Assembly: GCA_017654935.2 (NCBI GenBank)
Contig: CM065706.1
Span: 15,982,559-16,046,558 of the forward strand
Source of the DNA: Phymorhynchus buccinoides
Lineage: Eukaryota > Mollusca > Gastropoda > Neogastropoda > Raphitomidae
Direction: 5' to 3'
Length of the DNA stretch: 64,000 bases
Shown: in pieces, positions 42,601-57,103 of the stretch
Numbering within the stretch: the stretch's first letter is position 1
Layout: each line of letters begins with the position of its first letter
Translations under genes and position numbers: made by a program
The notes under the pieces: generated by a model
What the model saw: the letters and a program-made list of their open reading frames with translations, nothing else
What the model was told of the DNA's origin: nothing
The model's database searches: none

Positions 42601-45600
42601 AAATAGTGCATTGCTATGCATGACAAATAAAGAAGAGCGAAAAAAGTAACAATACGGAAAGAAAGAAAAACAATGGTGGGGGTGGGTTGAGGTGGGAATG
42701 TGGTAACAGGTCAGAATGGACCTAGGAGTAAAATGTATAGTGAAAATGGACGCAAATTATAAAGGCTTTGTTTGCAATAAACAGAAATATACTTTAGTCA
42801 ATTAGTGTCGACGAAATGTCATGTCAGTTAAATGTCTTGTCAACGAAATGTCACATCGACGAAGTGTCATGTTCGACAAAGTGTCGTGTTTGACAAAATG
42901 TTGTGTTTGACGAATTGTCGTTCGACAAAATGTTGTGTTTTATTAAATGTCCATGGACGAACACCCGTCTTAGTCGTGGAGCCAGCGTGAGTGAGGGCAC
43001 CACCACCTCCGTCCTTCGACAGCTCCCCAGAACAAACTGATTCCCATGACTTTAAGTTTAACCCGAACACACCATGGGCATAAACTGGATTGGTAATCGA
43101 AACTGAGGTCAAAATGAGAGCAGGGCATGCAAGCCACAGAATTGGAGACAAAACAAGCACACAAAATTTGCTGCTTCTGCATTCCCAGGCCATAATGGGT
43201 AAGGTATGTACGTATGTTTCTGGTTTTCAGTTTTCACTCGTCTCCCCGCTGCATACAGCCGACACATTCCGATTTCGGAGGAGCTCAAAGGAGAAAAATG
43301 ATTTGGAAGATTTTGTTTAAAACAGGCAGGAGAATGGGCTAATAAGTCAGAAAGATAGTAGATGATAGAAAGCAAAGGGAAAAGGCAGAATCAAATAGAG
43401 TAGCAGATGAGAGGAAGTTAAAGCACATAACTTCCAGAAGGTGGGAGAACTATTTTTACGAAAGACACCCCCCCCCCCCCCCCGGTATCCCCATGGGGTG
43501 AGACTCGTGGAGGGGGCAGGGTCGTCCAGCTCCCCATATGGAGGCACGAGGCATCCACCCACTGCCCCGGTCTTCAGTTCAACTTCAAGAGTCATCCATG
43601 GACTCGACTGAGATGAGAATGATTTATTGAGATGTTTTTTGGTGATTTGGTTTCAGGATCTCATCATCTTTCCCGATGATGTGGAGTTCAAGCATGTCCC
43701 ACAGTGCACCACTGGCCGAGTGTTTGTCCTCAAGTTCAAGTCATCGCAGCGTAAGCTGTTTTTCTGGATGCAGGTAAGGTTTATGAGAATAGAGACCGAA
43801 AAAATGGGCACCTTGTTGAATTTGTTTGACTTGTTTTGATTTCAAGTAGCGCAAGTACGTTTGTTTGATAATTGGAAAGTAAACGAGTCTGGAGACAGGA
43901 GTTATTGTAGTTTTGTATGTCAGGTTTACATTTTTTAATATTTTTTTATACATAAGCATGATATTTATCGTTTAGACAAATTGTTTGACCATCAAGTCGT
44001 TCCCTTTGTGAGCGTCTGGATAAGAAAGAAAGGAGTTATGATTTAACGTTAAGTTTTATCATTATTATTATTATTATATGTTCAAATCACCCCATGCGTA
44101 CACCCAATATGCCAATCCTTTGGAATATGGGCACATGTATCACAGTTAGATTGACTTCATGGTAACTTAACATCTGCTTCACTTAATAAAAAGTTAATTA
44201 AGTTGATTTGTTTCAAAAGGTTCGTCTAGTTCACTGTTCCAAGATCAGTTATACTGGTCCATTCTCCTGCCTTTGCTCTAGAAACTCTTTACAAAGATTT
44301 TCTCCAGCGAAAGACAGACATGCTGGGCCTACTTCTTAGTTAGGTGACGCATCCGCACTCATATGACAGGCAACTGAACGATCGACGGTGAAGAAAAACC
44401 CCATGTTTACTATGTGTACTGTTATAGATCACAAAAAAGGGGAACTGCCAAAAAAAAGTTCAAAAGCCTTATCAACCAAGAACACCATGCTTTTTTTTCG
44501 CCAGGAGCCCAAGTCTGACAAAGACACGGAGTACTGCAAGAAGGTCAACGACAGCCTGAACAACCCCCCGACCCCAGGGTCAACACGGGGCAGCGGCCTC
44601 CCTTCAGACCTCTCCGGCCTTGGTAGGAATGAGTGGCATCTGCCTGTCTGTGTGCGTGTGTGTGTTTGTGCATTTGTGCTGATGTGATGGTCCGACATTG
44701 TGTGACGATGCCCGTCAATTTGTTTACGACAATGTAAGTGGTGGTGCCCGTGTTTTCCTGTACGCACGTTTTCGTTGAAGAGGTGTCTTTTGAGTAACCT
44801 TAGTGCTGGCACAGAATATGGGGTCATTTTTCAGCGGGAAATAAAAGGGTGGTGCTGGGAATATGGGGCTGTGGGCTGTGTGGGGGGGCAATCTTGACCC
44901 TTCGGCCAAAGAAACAAGAGAATCAATCCTAGGTGTTGGGTTTGAATGTTTTGCTGGATAATGTTTAGTTTGAATCTTTTATTACTTATCCCTTTTCTAA
45001 AGGTGTCAGGTATTTCTACAAGTGCATTTTAGGCCTTGGTGTGAATGCATATTTTTTTAAGAAAAGACTTCAGGCTGTTTTAGAAGTTTCATTGTGCACT
45101 GAGTGTTGATCTAGAGGCTTAGCTTATGAAGCCTGTCTCATGTTTTGATATTTATTAAATTAGCATGTCAATATAAAAATAAACTTGTTGGTTTTAGATA
45201 CATAGCAAACTGATGTACTCTAGAAATTAACTATTAGTATTATTAACCTTTTTTTTTTTTTTAGAATAGAAAGACAATAGTTCAGACTTCAGTACTATTT
45301 GTGTTTTTTGTGTACATAATTTGGTTCAAATGTTGCATGTAATTGCTATGTTAGCTTATGATTAACATGTCATCCCTCTGTATTGATAAAACTGTATTGT
45401 AGTTTCAGTTTTTAACTGAAATTGATGTTGCAAGCGCATATGAAGTCAAATGTTCCTTTTGTCTCATCTCTTGTGAATATTGTGTGGAAGGTAGCAAGAA
45501 CGTACGTAGTGCTTTGGATCTAATGATTTCGAAATAACGTGGCTTTGAATTTTTAGTTTACAATAAATAATCTATTGTTTGCCATTGTACATCAAAATGT

Positions 45601-48600
45601 TACAAATCAAGTTCTAAGTTGCACCACATGTAGCACCAAAGTCAGGTATAGTTGTCAAGTGCATGTCATTGTGTCTATCATGTGCTTGTGTCATTTTTAC
45701 TCTGTGTGTGTCTGTGTGTTGGTCTCTTGTCTCTCAACACCAAAACGTGACCCTTTAAAACCATCTCAAATTTGAAAACTAATAAATAAGTAAACTCAAC
45801 CTGCCGGTGAGCAGCTTTGTGAAAGTACTGGAAGTGGGGAATAGTGATATAGGTTAAGCCAAACATTTATTCTATTTATACAATTATCTTCGGTCCGTAA
45901 AAAAAAACGAAAGAAGAAGAAAATCACCCAAGAACAAAGAAAGAAAACTGACAACATTATTTGACTCTGGTCACTGTTTCCATCTTTTAATGAGAATAGT
46001 TGGTGAAAACTCGTCTGTCTAATTAAAAAAGAAAGCATGTAGTGTAGTGTTATACATGTCATGTTTGTCGCCTGTAACACTGGCAGGTTGGGTTTTTGTT
46101 GTTGTTTTGTTTGGGATATGGTCTTATTTTCTTCCAAGAAAAATATTTCCTTTCCTTTTTTTCCCCCCTTGTGTTCCCAGCTCTTGTGCATGTTGTCAAG
46201 GGTTTACCACATTGGTTTACAGGGCTCCCGCGAAACAAGGGGTCCCAGGGACTCCTTCACTTACAGTATAGAGGGTCACAGAGGCGGGATAGAGGGTCCC
46301 AGTGGCATTGCTAATGCTAAAAAGATTTTTTCTGGTGCATCACTGGGACCCCCTGTACATTCTTTTAGAGGGTCCTTTAGAATTTTAGTACTTCATACAA
46401 ATGGGGGTCCCTGGGAGCCCTGGTTTATTTGTGAATGTTTACACGCTATGCATTATGCTTTGAATAACTTTGACAGGCCTAATGAGGCTTTATACTGAAA
46501 ATTCTCTCCCCCTGTCTTGTGCACTGAAATGCGCGCGCCACCTACATGGAATTATTGCCCCTGCCTGTCACGATGTAGTAAAAAGCCACTGAAGATTCTC
46601 TGCCCCTGACTGGTCACTAGATGGCGCTATCGATTACGTCATAAACTTGTGGCCCCTGCTTGTCGCCAAGCAGTGTGAAGCCCCATTATTTATCAAGTGT
46701 TGGGATTTTGTTTTAGGGAAAGAAACTGAGAGAAAACTCTTTAAATTCTCTTGAGGATGTGCAAAGTATGGAAAATTATAATTTTCACAGTATAAATCCA
46801 ACAGTAAAATCTACAAGTTTAAAACCTGATAGGGAGAAAGTCACTGCCTTTTTTGCAGTTTTATTTGCCAGTTGCACATGCTTATTAATTTTTGTTGTTT
46901 TAAATGTAGTAATTTTAAGTGTTTTGTTCGAATGCATTAGAACTTGTGGAAAATACATGTAAGAAACATATGTTATTTGACTCGCATTTTGATGTTCATT
47001 TTTATAGTTAGATGTTTGATCACCATTGTGAGATGGTCAAAATTATATCATGCATAAATTTACCATTTGTTTTCTGTTCATGTTTTGTTGACCATATTTT
47101 GATTAACACGATATTATTTGGTCTTTGTTTCGTGTATGTGAATATACATACATATATATTCTTAATTTCATTCTATTTTACTTGTGTTAGCTCATTCTGG
47201 ACGAATTACGAGTATACTCAGAACAGGAGAATGCCAGTCAGGGCCTACTTACGAGTATTCTCAGAACAGCGATTTTTTAGTCTAAAACCTGTCTAAATCC
47301 ATGTTTTTTCAATCCAAACCATGTTTTTTGAGTTACATCTCTTCATCACTGTTCCAGCTTTCATTTTACTTATGTTTGGCACTTCTATCTGAATTTTTAA
47401 TGTTGAAAATGTAATATAAAAAAATCAGCCCTAGACAAGCCTCAGAAAATATTCCAATACGTTTTTATTAAGTGTTAGGAATAACGAGACTAATGATTCA
47501 GATTTTAATGCAAGTAACCACAATCTCAAAGCGAAAAATAAACTCGGATCAACCAGTAATGTTGTCAAAACTGAATCATTGACAGTGTGAGTTTGGTGCG
47601 CTTATTTTTTTTCTTTTTCTTTTTTCTTTCTAGGCAGCCCCAGGTCAGTAATGAAGTTTACCTAAGGCAGAGAAGTCCTGAAGGGGTTAAGATAACACAT
47701 GATTCATTGCAAACATTATAAATTTTTACTAGCCAAAATGAATATGCATGGTCATACTCATGCACATGTTTAACATAGATTTGGTGGTTGTTAATTTTGT
47801 AAGCTAAATTATATTTCACAAAAATGAGTGTTAACTATCCTCTCTTTGGGAAAGGAAAAGCAAGAGAGTTCAAGTTTGGTGTCTTCCACTTCACTTCTCC
47901 TTTCTCAGCATTTTTTTTTTTGTATTCAGAATATTATTTTACTGCTTTAAATTTTATCAAATCAAACTTTTGAAATCATTGAAAGCAAAATACATGTTCT
48001 TTCTGTTCTGGTTCTGGTTCAGTACGACTACGTCGTAGATGCCACTTCTGAACTAGGAGGGTGCATGCCTTATTAGAAAAAGATAGAAGGAGAAAGACCT
48101 ACTGCTTACCCTGGGTTAAGACCATTAACCCCCTCAGTTTACATTATTAGCTTCAGTTTACATTATTAGCTTCTCATCTCTCTAATTTAGACAGATAAGT
48201 TTGTCCATAAATGTGACAATTGACATTTCTGTAATGTTTCACAATTCAAAGAATGAAATAGTGAGGCCAAGAGAGGAGATAACGAAATTGAACAAAGGTG
48301 GAGAACTCTCTTTCTGCAAGTTTTATAAATCTATATTTCAACCTATCTTTTATCATCAACTTTGGTGGAGGGGAGTTAATTAGAAAGAGAGTTCTCCACC
48401 TTTGTTCAATTTCACAATTCAGTTATTGAACACACTAAGCAGCTAATGTATCGAAAATATGATGATCCATACACTGATGCAGATCATAGGTGCTGCCTCG
48501 CTCGCTTGCAGTTGTGCTCTGTCACTTTCTGCAAAGTCTCTCTCTCTGATACATGTGCGATTGGATTTCCTAGTCCGTACAATAATCGATACCTACTTAC

Positions 48601-51600
48601 TAAGTTACTGGAAACAAACAAACAAACAAACAAACAAAGGTAGCGTATTATAAATAATTTAGCCAAAAGATGTATGTTACAGTGCTTGTTATATGAAACT
48701 GAAGGCTCAGAGTTTCATTCCGACAAGGGAAGAGATGGTAGAGGAATGGTGGTCAAGGCAAGATGTAGAACAGGGAAGGAATAACTGAGATAATGTGGTA
48801 AGTTTCAAGATAAGGTGGCCAGGGAGAATGGAGGGATTGGCTAGCTAGAAGGAAGCTGGACACTCCGAAAGGGACATCAGTCCATTGCTCTTGACTAGGA
48901 CTACATTATTTTGTCGCTCGTTCAACGTTTTGGACTTTATGTGCTCTATACACATGTAGCGTTTATATGTTAAAAAGGAAACGGACAAACAAAACCCAAG
49001 CTGTTGTCAAAGTTTTATCTTTATGCTCATTTAATTTATAGACTTTTTTTTCAAGTGCAGAATAATTCCTATTTCAGTGTATTTTGGGCTTACCAGATAT
49101 TTATTTAGAAATAGCCATAACATGTTTTAATTTTTTTGTTAAAAGATCTTGGGTTCTCCTAGCTGAACTTCAGACTTGCAGGATCAGAAGGAATAATTAT
49201 TAAAAATAGTCCTGACAAATTTTATCAAGTTTTATCTTTATTATAAAAAAAAAATCCCCCCCAAATCTTTTGATGTTGAAGTGCCGCTCCTTGTAGTTGT
49301 AGGGTGCAGTGGGCCTTGATGGCTCACTGTAGGTTATTATCAGTATTATTGTCTGTGCTAAGGGTCTTTGTGAAGTGCTGATCCTTTAGTTGTAGGGTGC
49401 AGAGGGCCTTGATGGCTCACTGTGGGTTATTATCAGTATTATTGTCTGTGCTAAGGGTCTTTATGAAGTGCCGCTCCTTTAGTTGTAGGGTGCAGTGGGC
49501 CTTGATGGCTCACTGTAGGTTATTATCAATATTATTGTCTGTGCTAAGGGTCTTTGTGAAGTGCTGATCCTTTAGTTGTAGGGTGCAGTGGGCCTTGATG
49601 GCTCACTGTAGGTTATTATCAATATTATTGTCTGTGCTAAGGGTCTTTGTGAAGTGCCGCTCCTTTAGTTGTAGGGTGCAGTGGGCCTTGATGGCTCACT
49701 GTGGGTTATTATCAATATTATTGTCTGTGCTAAGGGTCTTTATGAAGTGCTGATCCTTTAGTTGTAGGGTGCAGTGGGCCTTGATGGCTCACTGTGGGTT
49801 ATTATCAGTATTATTGTCTGTGCTAAGGGTCTTTATGAAGTGCCGATCCTTTAGTTGTAGGGTGCAGTGGGCCTTGATGGCTCACTGTGGGTTATTATCA
49901 GTATTATTGTCTGTGCTAAGGGTCTTTGTGAAGTGCTGATCCTTTAGTTGTAGGGTGCAGTGGGCCTTGATGGCTCACTGTGGGTTATTATCAGTATTAT
50001 TGTCTGTGCTAAGGGTCTTTGTGAAGTGCTGATCCTTTAGTTGTAGGGTGCAGTGGGCCTTGATGGCTCACTGTGGGTTATTATCAATATTATTGTCTGT
50101 GCTAAGGGTCTTTATGAAGTGCTGATCCTTTAGTTGTAGGGTGCAGTGGGCCTTGATGGCTCACTGTGGGTTATTATCAATATTATTGTCTGTGCTAAGG
50201 GTCTTTATGAAGTGCTGATCCTTTAGTTGTAGGGTGCAGTGGGCCTTGATGGCTCACTGTGGGTTATTATCAATATTATTGTCTGTGCTAAGGGTCTTTA
50301 TGAAGTGCTGATCCTTTAGTTGTAGGGTGCAGTGGGCCTTGATGGCTCACTGTAGGTTATTATCAATATTATTGTCTGTGCTAAGGGTCTTTGTGAAGTG
50401 CTGATCCTTTAGTTGTAGGGTGCAGAGGGCCTTGATGGCTCACTGTGGGTTATTATCAGTATTATTGTCTGTGCTAAGGGTCTTTATGAAGTGCTGATCC
50501 TTTAGTTGTAGGGTGCAGTGGGACTTGATGGCTCACTGTGGGTTATCAATATTATTGTCTGTGCTAAGGGTCTTTATGAAGTGCTGATCCTTTAGTTGTA
50601 GGGTGCAGTGGGCCTTGATGGCTCACTGTGGGTTATTATCAATATTATTGTCTGTGCTAAGGGTCTTTATGAAGTGCCGCTCCTTTAGTTGTAGGGTGCA
50701 GTGGGCCTTGATGGCTCACTGTGGGTTATCAATATTATTGTCTGTGCTAAGGGTCTTTATGAAGTGCTGATCCTTTAGTTGTAGGGTGCAGTGGGCCTTG
50801 ATGGCTCACTGTGGGTTATTATCAGTATTATTGTCTGTGCTAAGGGTCTTTATGAAGTGCTGATCCTTTAGTTGTAGGGTGCAGTGGGCCTTGATGGCTC
50901 ACTGTAGGTTATTATCAATATTATTGTCTGTGCTAAGGGTCTTTATGAAGTGCTGATCCTTTAGTTGTAGGGTGCAGTGGGCCTTGATGGCTCACTGTAG
51001 GTTATTATCAGTATTATTGTCTGTGCTAAGGGTCTTTATGAAGTGCCGCTCCTTGTAGTTGTAGGGTGCAGTGGGCCTTGATGGCTCACTGTGGGTTATT
51101 ATCAATATTATTGTCTGTGCTAAGGGTCTTTATGAAGTGCTGATCCTTTAGTTGTAGGGTGCAGTGGGCCTTGATGGCTCACTGTAGGTTATTATCAGTA
51201 TTATTGTCTGTGCTAAGGGTCTTTATGAAGTGCCGATCCTTTAGTTGTAGGGTGCAGTGGGCCTTGATGGCTCACTGTGGGTTATTATCAATATTATTGT
51301 CTGTGCTAAGGGTCTTTATGAAGTGCTGATCCTTTAGTTGTAGGGTGCAGTGGGCCTTGATGGCTCACTGTAGGTTATTATCAATATTATTGTCTGTGCT
51401 AAGGGTCTTTATGAAGTGCTGATCCTTTAGTTGTAGGGTGCAGTGGGCCTTGATGGCTCACTGTAGGTTATTATCAATATTATTGTCTGTGCTAAGGGTC
51501 TTTATGAAGTGCTGATCCTTTAGTTGTAGGGTGCAGTGGGCCTTGATGGCTCACTGTGGGTTATCAATATTATTGTCTGTGCTAAGGGTCTTTATGAAGT

Positions 51601-54600
51601 GCTGATCCTTTAGTTGTAGGGTGCAGTGGGCCTTGATGGCTCACTGTAGGTTATTATCAATATTATTGTCTGTGCTAAGGGTCTTTATGAAGTGCTGATC
51701 CTTTAGTTGTAGGGTGCAGTGGGCCTTGATGGCTCACTGTGGGTTATCAATATTATTGTCTGTGCTAAGGGTCTTTATGAAGTGGCTCCTTGTAGTTGTA
51801 GGGTGCAGTGGGCCTTGATGGCTCAATGTAGGTTATTATCAATATTATTGTCTGTGCTAAGGGTCTTTATGAAGTGCTGATCCTTTAGTTGTAGGGTGCA
51901 GTGGGCCTTGATGGCTCACTGTGGGTTATTATCAATATTATTGTCTGTGCTAAGGGTCTTTATGAAGTGCTGATCCTTTAGTTGTAGGGTGCAGTGGGCC
52001 TTGATGGCTCACTGTGGGTTATCAATATTATTGTCTGTGCTAAGGGTCTTTATGAAGTGCTGATCCTTTAGTTGTAGGGTGCAGTGGGCCTTGATGGCTC
52101 ACTGTGGGTTATTATCAATATTATTGTCTGTGCTAAGGGTCTTTGTGAAGTGCTGATCCTTTAGTTGTAGGGTGCAGTGGGCCTTGATGGCTCACTGTGG
52201 GTTATTATCAATATTATTGTCTGTGCTAAGGGTCTTTGTGAAGTGCTGATCCTTTAGTTGTAGGGTGCAGTGGGCCTTGATGGCTCACTGTAGGTTATTA
52301 TCAGTATTATTGTCTGTGCTAAGGGTCTTTATGAAGTGCTGATACTTTAGTTGTAGGGTGCAGTGGGCCTTGATGGCTCACTGTGGGTTATTATCAATAT
52401 TATTGTCTGTGCTAAGGGTCTCGGGGGCGAGGCCAGGATTCTCAAATGATGGACCGTGTGCTGACTAACCTCATTGATGGCAAGTACCCAACCTCACCTT
52501 ACTTGTGGCCCACAGCTCATTGCGCTTGTTTTGTTTGGTGTTCTCTTCGTTTTTGTTTTTTTCCTGTGTCGCTCGCTTTCAGTTTTTTTCGTGTTTTAAT
52601 TTGTTCTGTGTGTAGACCAAGTTATGCTTCATTGTTTTTAGTGTGTAAGTTCTGTTCATCTGTGATTAGTTTTAAAGAAATTCATTGAGCTTTGTTTTCT
52701 TTCGTTTTGTAGAAAGAAAGCTGCGATAAGTATAATCCAGTGAGCGAAATGATACATGTGTTGGATGCTTTGGGCATGGAAAGGCATGCTTTGTGCCAAG
52801 ATAGGTAAAGAAAGATCATGTCCATAGTTAAGATAATACACATAGTTTATATATTTTTTGTTGATTGTCTTTCAGTGTAAGTTATAATGCGATGTGTGCA
52901 TTTTGCAACCAGTTTGTTTACCTACGGTTGCAGTCAAGATGGGAAGAGTTTTTACTTTGAATTGCGCTTTTTTAAGTTTAACCATTGTCAACAAAGACAT
53001 TCATCATCCAACTGATGTTAAGCTATCACAGTATCAGTTTTATTTTATTATGCATAACATCTTAACACCTTGTTCGTAGTGATTTTTTTTTTTTTTTTTG
53101 TGTGGGGGGGGGGAGATAACGAGATGAGTGCTAATTGAGACACCGTATAAAAATATGAAAAAAACTTTCCCTATCCCATCATGAAAAAAACCCACCCTTT
53201 AAAAAGTATTTGTTAAAGCCTGATTATACCAGTTTTTCCCCATTGTCATGGGTGTACATAGTTGCTGTGCATGTGTGTAGTTCTTTGCCAATCTACGATC
53301 GCAAAGGAATCTAAGTTTGTTACAGTTTGTCTTTTAAAAATTTTTTTTCTTCTGTTTGTCCCAAGGATATCTCCCGAACCGCTTGACAGAATCTCTTCAA
53401 ATTTTGTGTGGTAAACCTAAGATTTGTAAAGGACCATAACTTCTACACCATTGGACTTCTAGAGTCTTCAAATTTGGCATGTAGGCGCATTGGCATAATT
53501 ATGGCGAATCTAATGATGGTAAAGTGATCAAGGTCTTGTTCATCAAGTAATCAGTCATTGTAACATGCGTGGTTTGTGATGCTAAATCATCTGAAAAGCC
53601 TGATTAGAGCATTTCCTTAACCCTTTGACTAACAGAGAAAATTAAAGAAGAAATCATTGGTCAAATCATGCCATGAAAAAGACAACTGATAGAGACAATC
53701 TGGCAAAATGGTCTGGGGATATAACTCTCTTGACTGTTTGAGCAAAAGCCAGCATATGAGAGTTATTCCTCTTCATCTGATGACATCATCAGTGATGACA
53801 TCAGGTCAGTACGTGATACGTTGGTGGCAGTCAAGGGGTTAAACTTAAACCCCTTGTCTCCTTGGTCATCTTGTGTTCAGTCCCTAGAAGTTTGAAAAGC
53901 ATTTCTTTTCAGTGGTTTTGTCAAGTACTGTATCGATCCAGCTGTTGGTCTTGAACGGTGCATGAGATACTTACTACATTGGTGAAATTCTTCTTAACAA
54001 GTAATAGCGATATGAATTTCTGAGCCAATTTGTTTGGAATTTACGATGGCTAAGCATGGAGCATATTGTAAATAGAACACAAATTTCCCCCCACATGTGC
54101 ATTTGGTATTTTCTACTCAAATTCTAGCGACTTGACTGTGGAATTTGGGCAGCTCTCACAGGGAGAGCATGTGCAGCGCCACCCTTCTTTTTTTTTTTAA
54201 AAGGGGGCAGCCCTGCTTTGTACATTGCTCACATGAACGGGTCATGCATACACATTTTACATTATAGCACCCAATGCACACTACTAGAGTCACACACAGT
54301 CACATACACACACTCTCACTTCAGGCATGCTCAGATACTAAATCTAGCATTATCGTGTATGAAAGAGAAGCACCATAAGGTGCTGATGTTCCTCAGAGAT
54401 ACGCTAGCCCCACCAGCCCCACCAACATGAGAGCCCTGCGCCAACTATTGTGCTTAGAAGACTAGTCTTTGTCTTTACTCATATAATAATGACTTTTTGC
54501 CTGAGATACATTTTCTGGGACTTTCATTTGCCTTTGATTATGTATTTACATTGATTGTGAAAGCCTGAATGTTACTTTGTTTTCTATTTTAATGCATGCT

Positions 54601-57036
54601 TGTTGTTTTTGCTTGTTCAACATTTTTTTTACTGTTGTTTCTGTTGGATTTTTTGTTGCAACTTTTTGCTTTAGATGTTCTTTTTTCTTTTTTAAATTTC
54701 AATGCCCATCTGAATTATAGGGGAGTGCTATTGTTTGTTTTTTCTTCTGTCCCATCTTCTGGGAGTGGCGTTGCTCCCACGCCGCTCATTCTGAGTCCCA
54801 ACTCGCAGCCACACCTTCGCTTGTTCAGGTCGGAGAATCTGAGACCAGCAGTCCAAGGGCAGCGAATCTGTGTTAGGCCATCAGGAGGCAACCAACCGAG
54901 GAGACACTGCACTGCTGCTGAGTCACTTCGGTGGAGTTCAGTGGAGCCTGTTCAGGACACTACCTACTAAGCCCCCTACTGACGACACTATTCTCTTTGT
55001 CGCGGAGCCAGCGTGAGTGAGGTCCTCCTGAGGGCGCCACCACGACCGTCCACCAACAGCTCCCCAGAAGACACTGATCCCCATGACTTTGACCCGAACG
55101 CACCAAGGCATAGACTGGATTGGAAGCTGAAACTGAGGTCACCATGAGAGCAGGGCATGCAAGGCCACAGAATTTGAAACATTTTTCTTTTTAATGATTG
55201 ATGGAAATGAGGCGGATGACTATGATGATGATGCTATGGAGTTCCGTATCGGTCTGAGACTACATGACACGGCTGTATTCAACGCTTCCTTTCATAATGA
55301 TACCCCAGCGTTAACCAGGCCCGAGAACTACAGACACCTGCAGTGTTGGTCTTGAAATTAGAGCAACACTCTCAGAATCGCATCCGTTAAGCGGATGAAG
55401 CTCGACTGTGTGGTTTCAGTCTTCCCATTGAACCCATAGCCACTCACTTTGGGTAGGAGTCAGTCCAGGATCGAAAAAACCCTCGCCTCTGATGGGATTC
55501 GAACCCGTGACCTCCCAGCCAGCAGTCCGCGACGCTAACCACTACACCACAGCGGCTGGTCGGAAGTGCTATTGTTATTTGCAAAGCAGTTTTATGTTTT
55601 TATTAATGTGTTGATTTGTTGAAATTGTTAAAAATGTCTTTATGTAGAGTACAATGGTAATTGCTCGTCCACACCTCAGGGGGTCAGTGCAGTACCCTTT
55701 ATACTGCAAAATAACCTGTAGTTGGCTAGGTCAAAACAATGTTCCGTGAATAGCAACAGTTCAGTGTCTCCTCTGGCAGGTGCCCCCTTGAAACTGTTGA
55801 TGTTGAGAACTGCTGCAGACTGTAACCTTGATGTGGCTAGAAATTCAAACAGCCAATGGTATTGAACAGCATCAAAATGATGTTGTTTTGCAAGTTACTG
55901 TCCCACTTGCTTTAACTCATGGCAGTATTTCAGCCTGTTTGAGTTACCAATTGCTTGATTTTTGTTTGTTTGTTTGTCTTAAAGTGTTAGCTGTTGTTGT
56001 TAATTGTTTGGGTGTATTCAACTTTCCTTTGGTACAAATCAGATAATCATATGATCGTATTTCATGTTGGTTTGCAAATTACAATGCAGCTTTTGATTTG
56101 CAGTTTTGTATGGCATTTAGCTTGTAACTATGGCAAAGCTGTTTATTGACATTTTACCCATAATAGGTTACTGCGCTTCAGAGTATCAAGGCTTAATATT
56201 GTCAAATCATTGCTGAGAGAAGTATGGGTAGGGTTGGAGAGAAATGCCTTTATAGATGCTGACTGTTCACAGTGTGGTCTGCTGATTCTGTGTGAGCCAC
56301 ATTCATTCCCTGGTCCGAGAAATAATAAAAAAATATACACACCGAAAGACTTGCAATGTGCAAAGCAGGCATGGGAATTTTCAGCCTTTAGGCTGATTTA
56401 AGCTTTTTGGATGGCCCAAGAGGAAATTTTTTACATAAAAAAAGAAACCAACTGAGTAAGAATTACTTTTTGTGGGTCAATGCAAAATATTTCTAATGCT
56501 TAGATTACATGAAACAAAAGTTTCAGCTTCAGTGGGCTTCAGCTTTTTTCACGATTCCTCAAACTCATGCCTGCAAAGTCATACTTTTTAGTCAGTGATG
56601 CCTGCTGTGCTAAAATCTGGTGGTTAATTTTTTGTAAATCATATCTCTCCCAAATCAGCTCAGAACATTGAGAAATAGAGAACAATCATAACTCCTTCGG
56701 ACAGACTTTGAAACCTTGGTATCAATGCAGCCATCGTCCCAAAATGACTTGACCAACCTGAGCTTTTGAAACCAAAGATGTAAAACGAAAAGGAAAGAAA
56801 CGAAAGGTCGTAGTACATTAGTAGCTTGAGAAACGTTGGAAGATACCAGGAAATGATGAAAAATGTCTGTGTTTGTGTGCCATGTTTTACTGACAACCCG
56901 GTCGTCTTTTCTGTCTGTTGTTGCCAGGTGACAGCGATCTGCAAAGCATGCTGGGAGGGATGAGTCAGCAGCAGTTGATGCAGCTGTTCGGTATGTTCAC
57001 GCTTTCTCTGTCTCTTTTCTACTTTCTTTTTCTCTT

Positions 57037-57103
<67 letters not shown>

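Noticed and set aside
47630..47652. A possible tiny ADRM1 exon ('tctaggcagccccaggtcag').
   Set aside because: The lengths between acceptor and donor do not fit cleanly, and exons 3 and 4 already join in frame with the conserved linker sequence.
49277..52424. A repetitive protein encoded by the 93-bp array (period divisible by three).
   Set aside because: The most common unit form contains a stop (tga in 'ctgatcc'), so no frame stays open.
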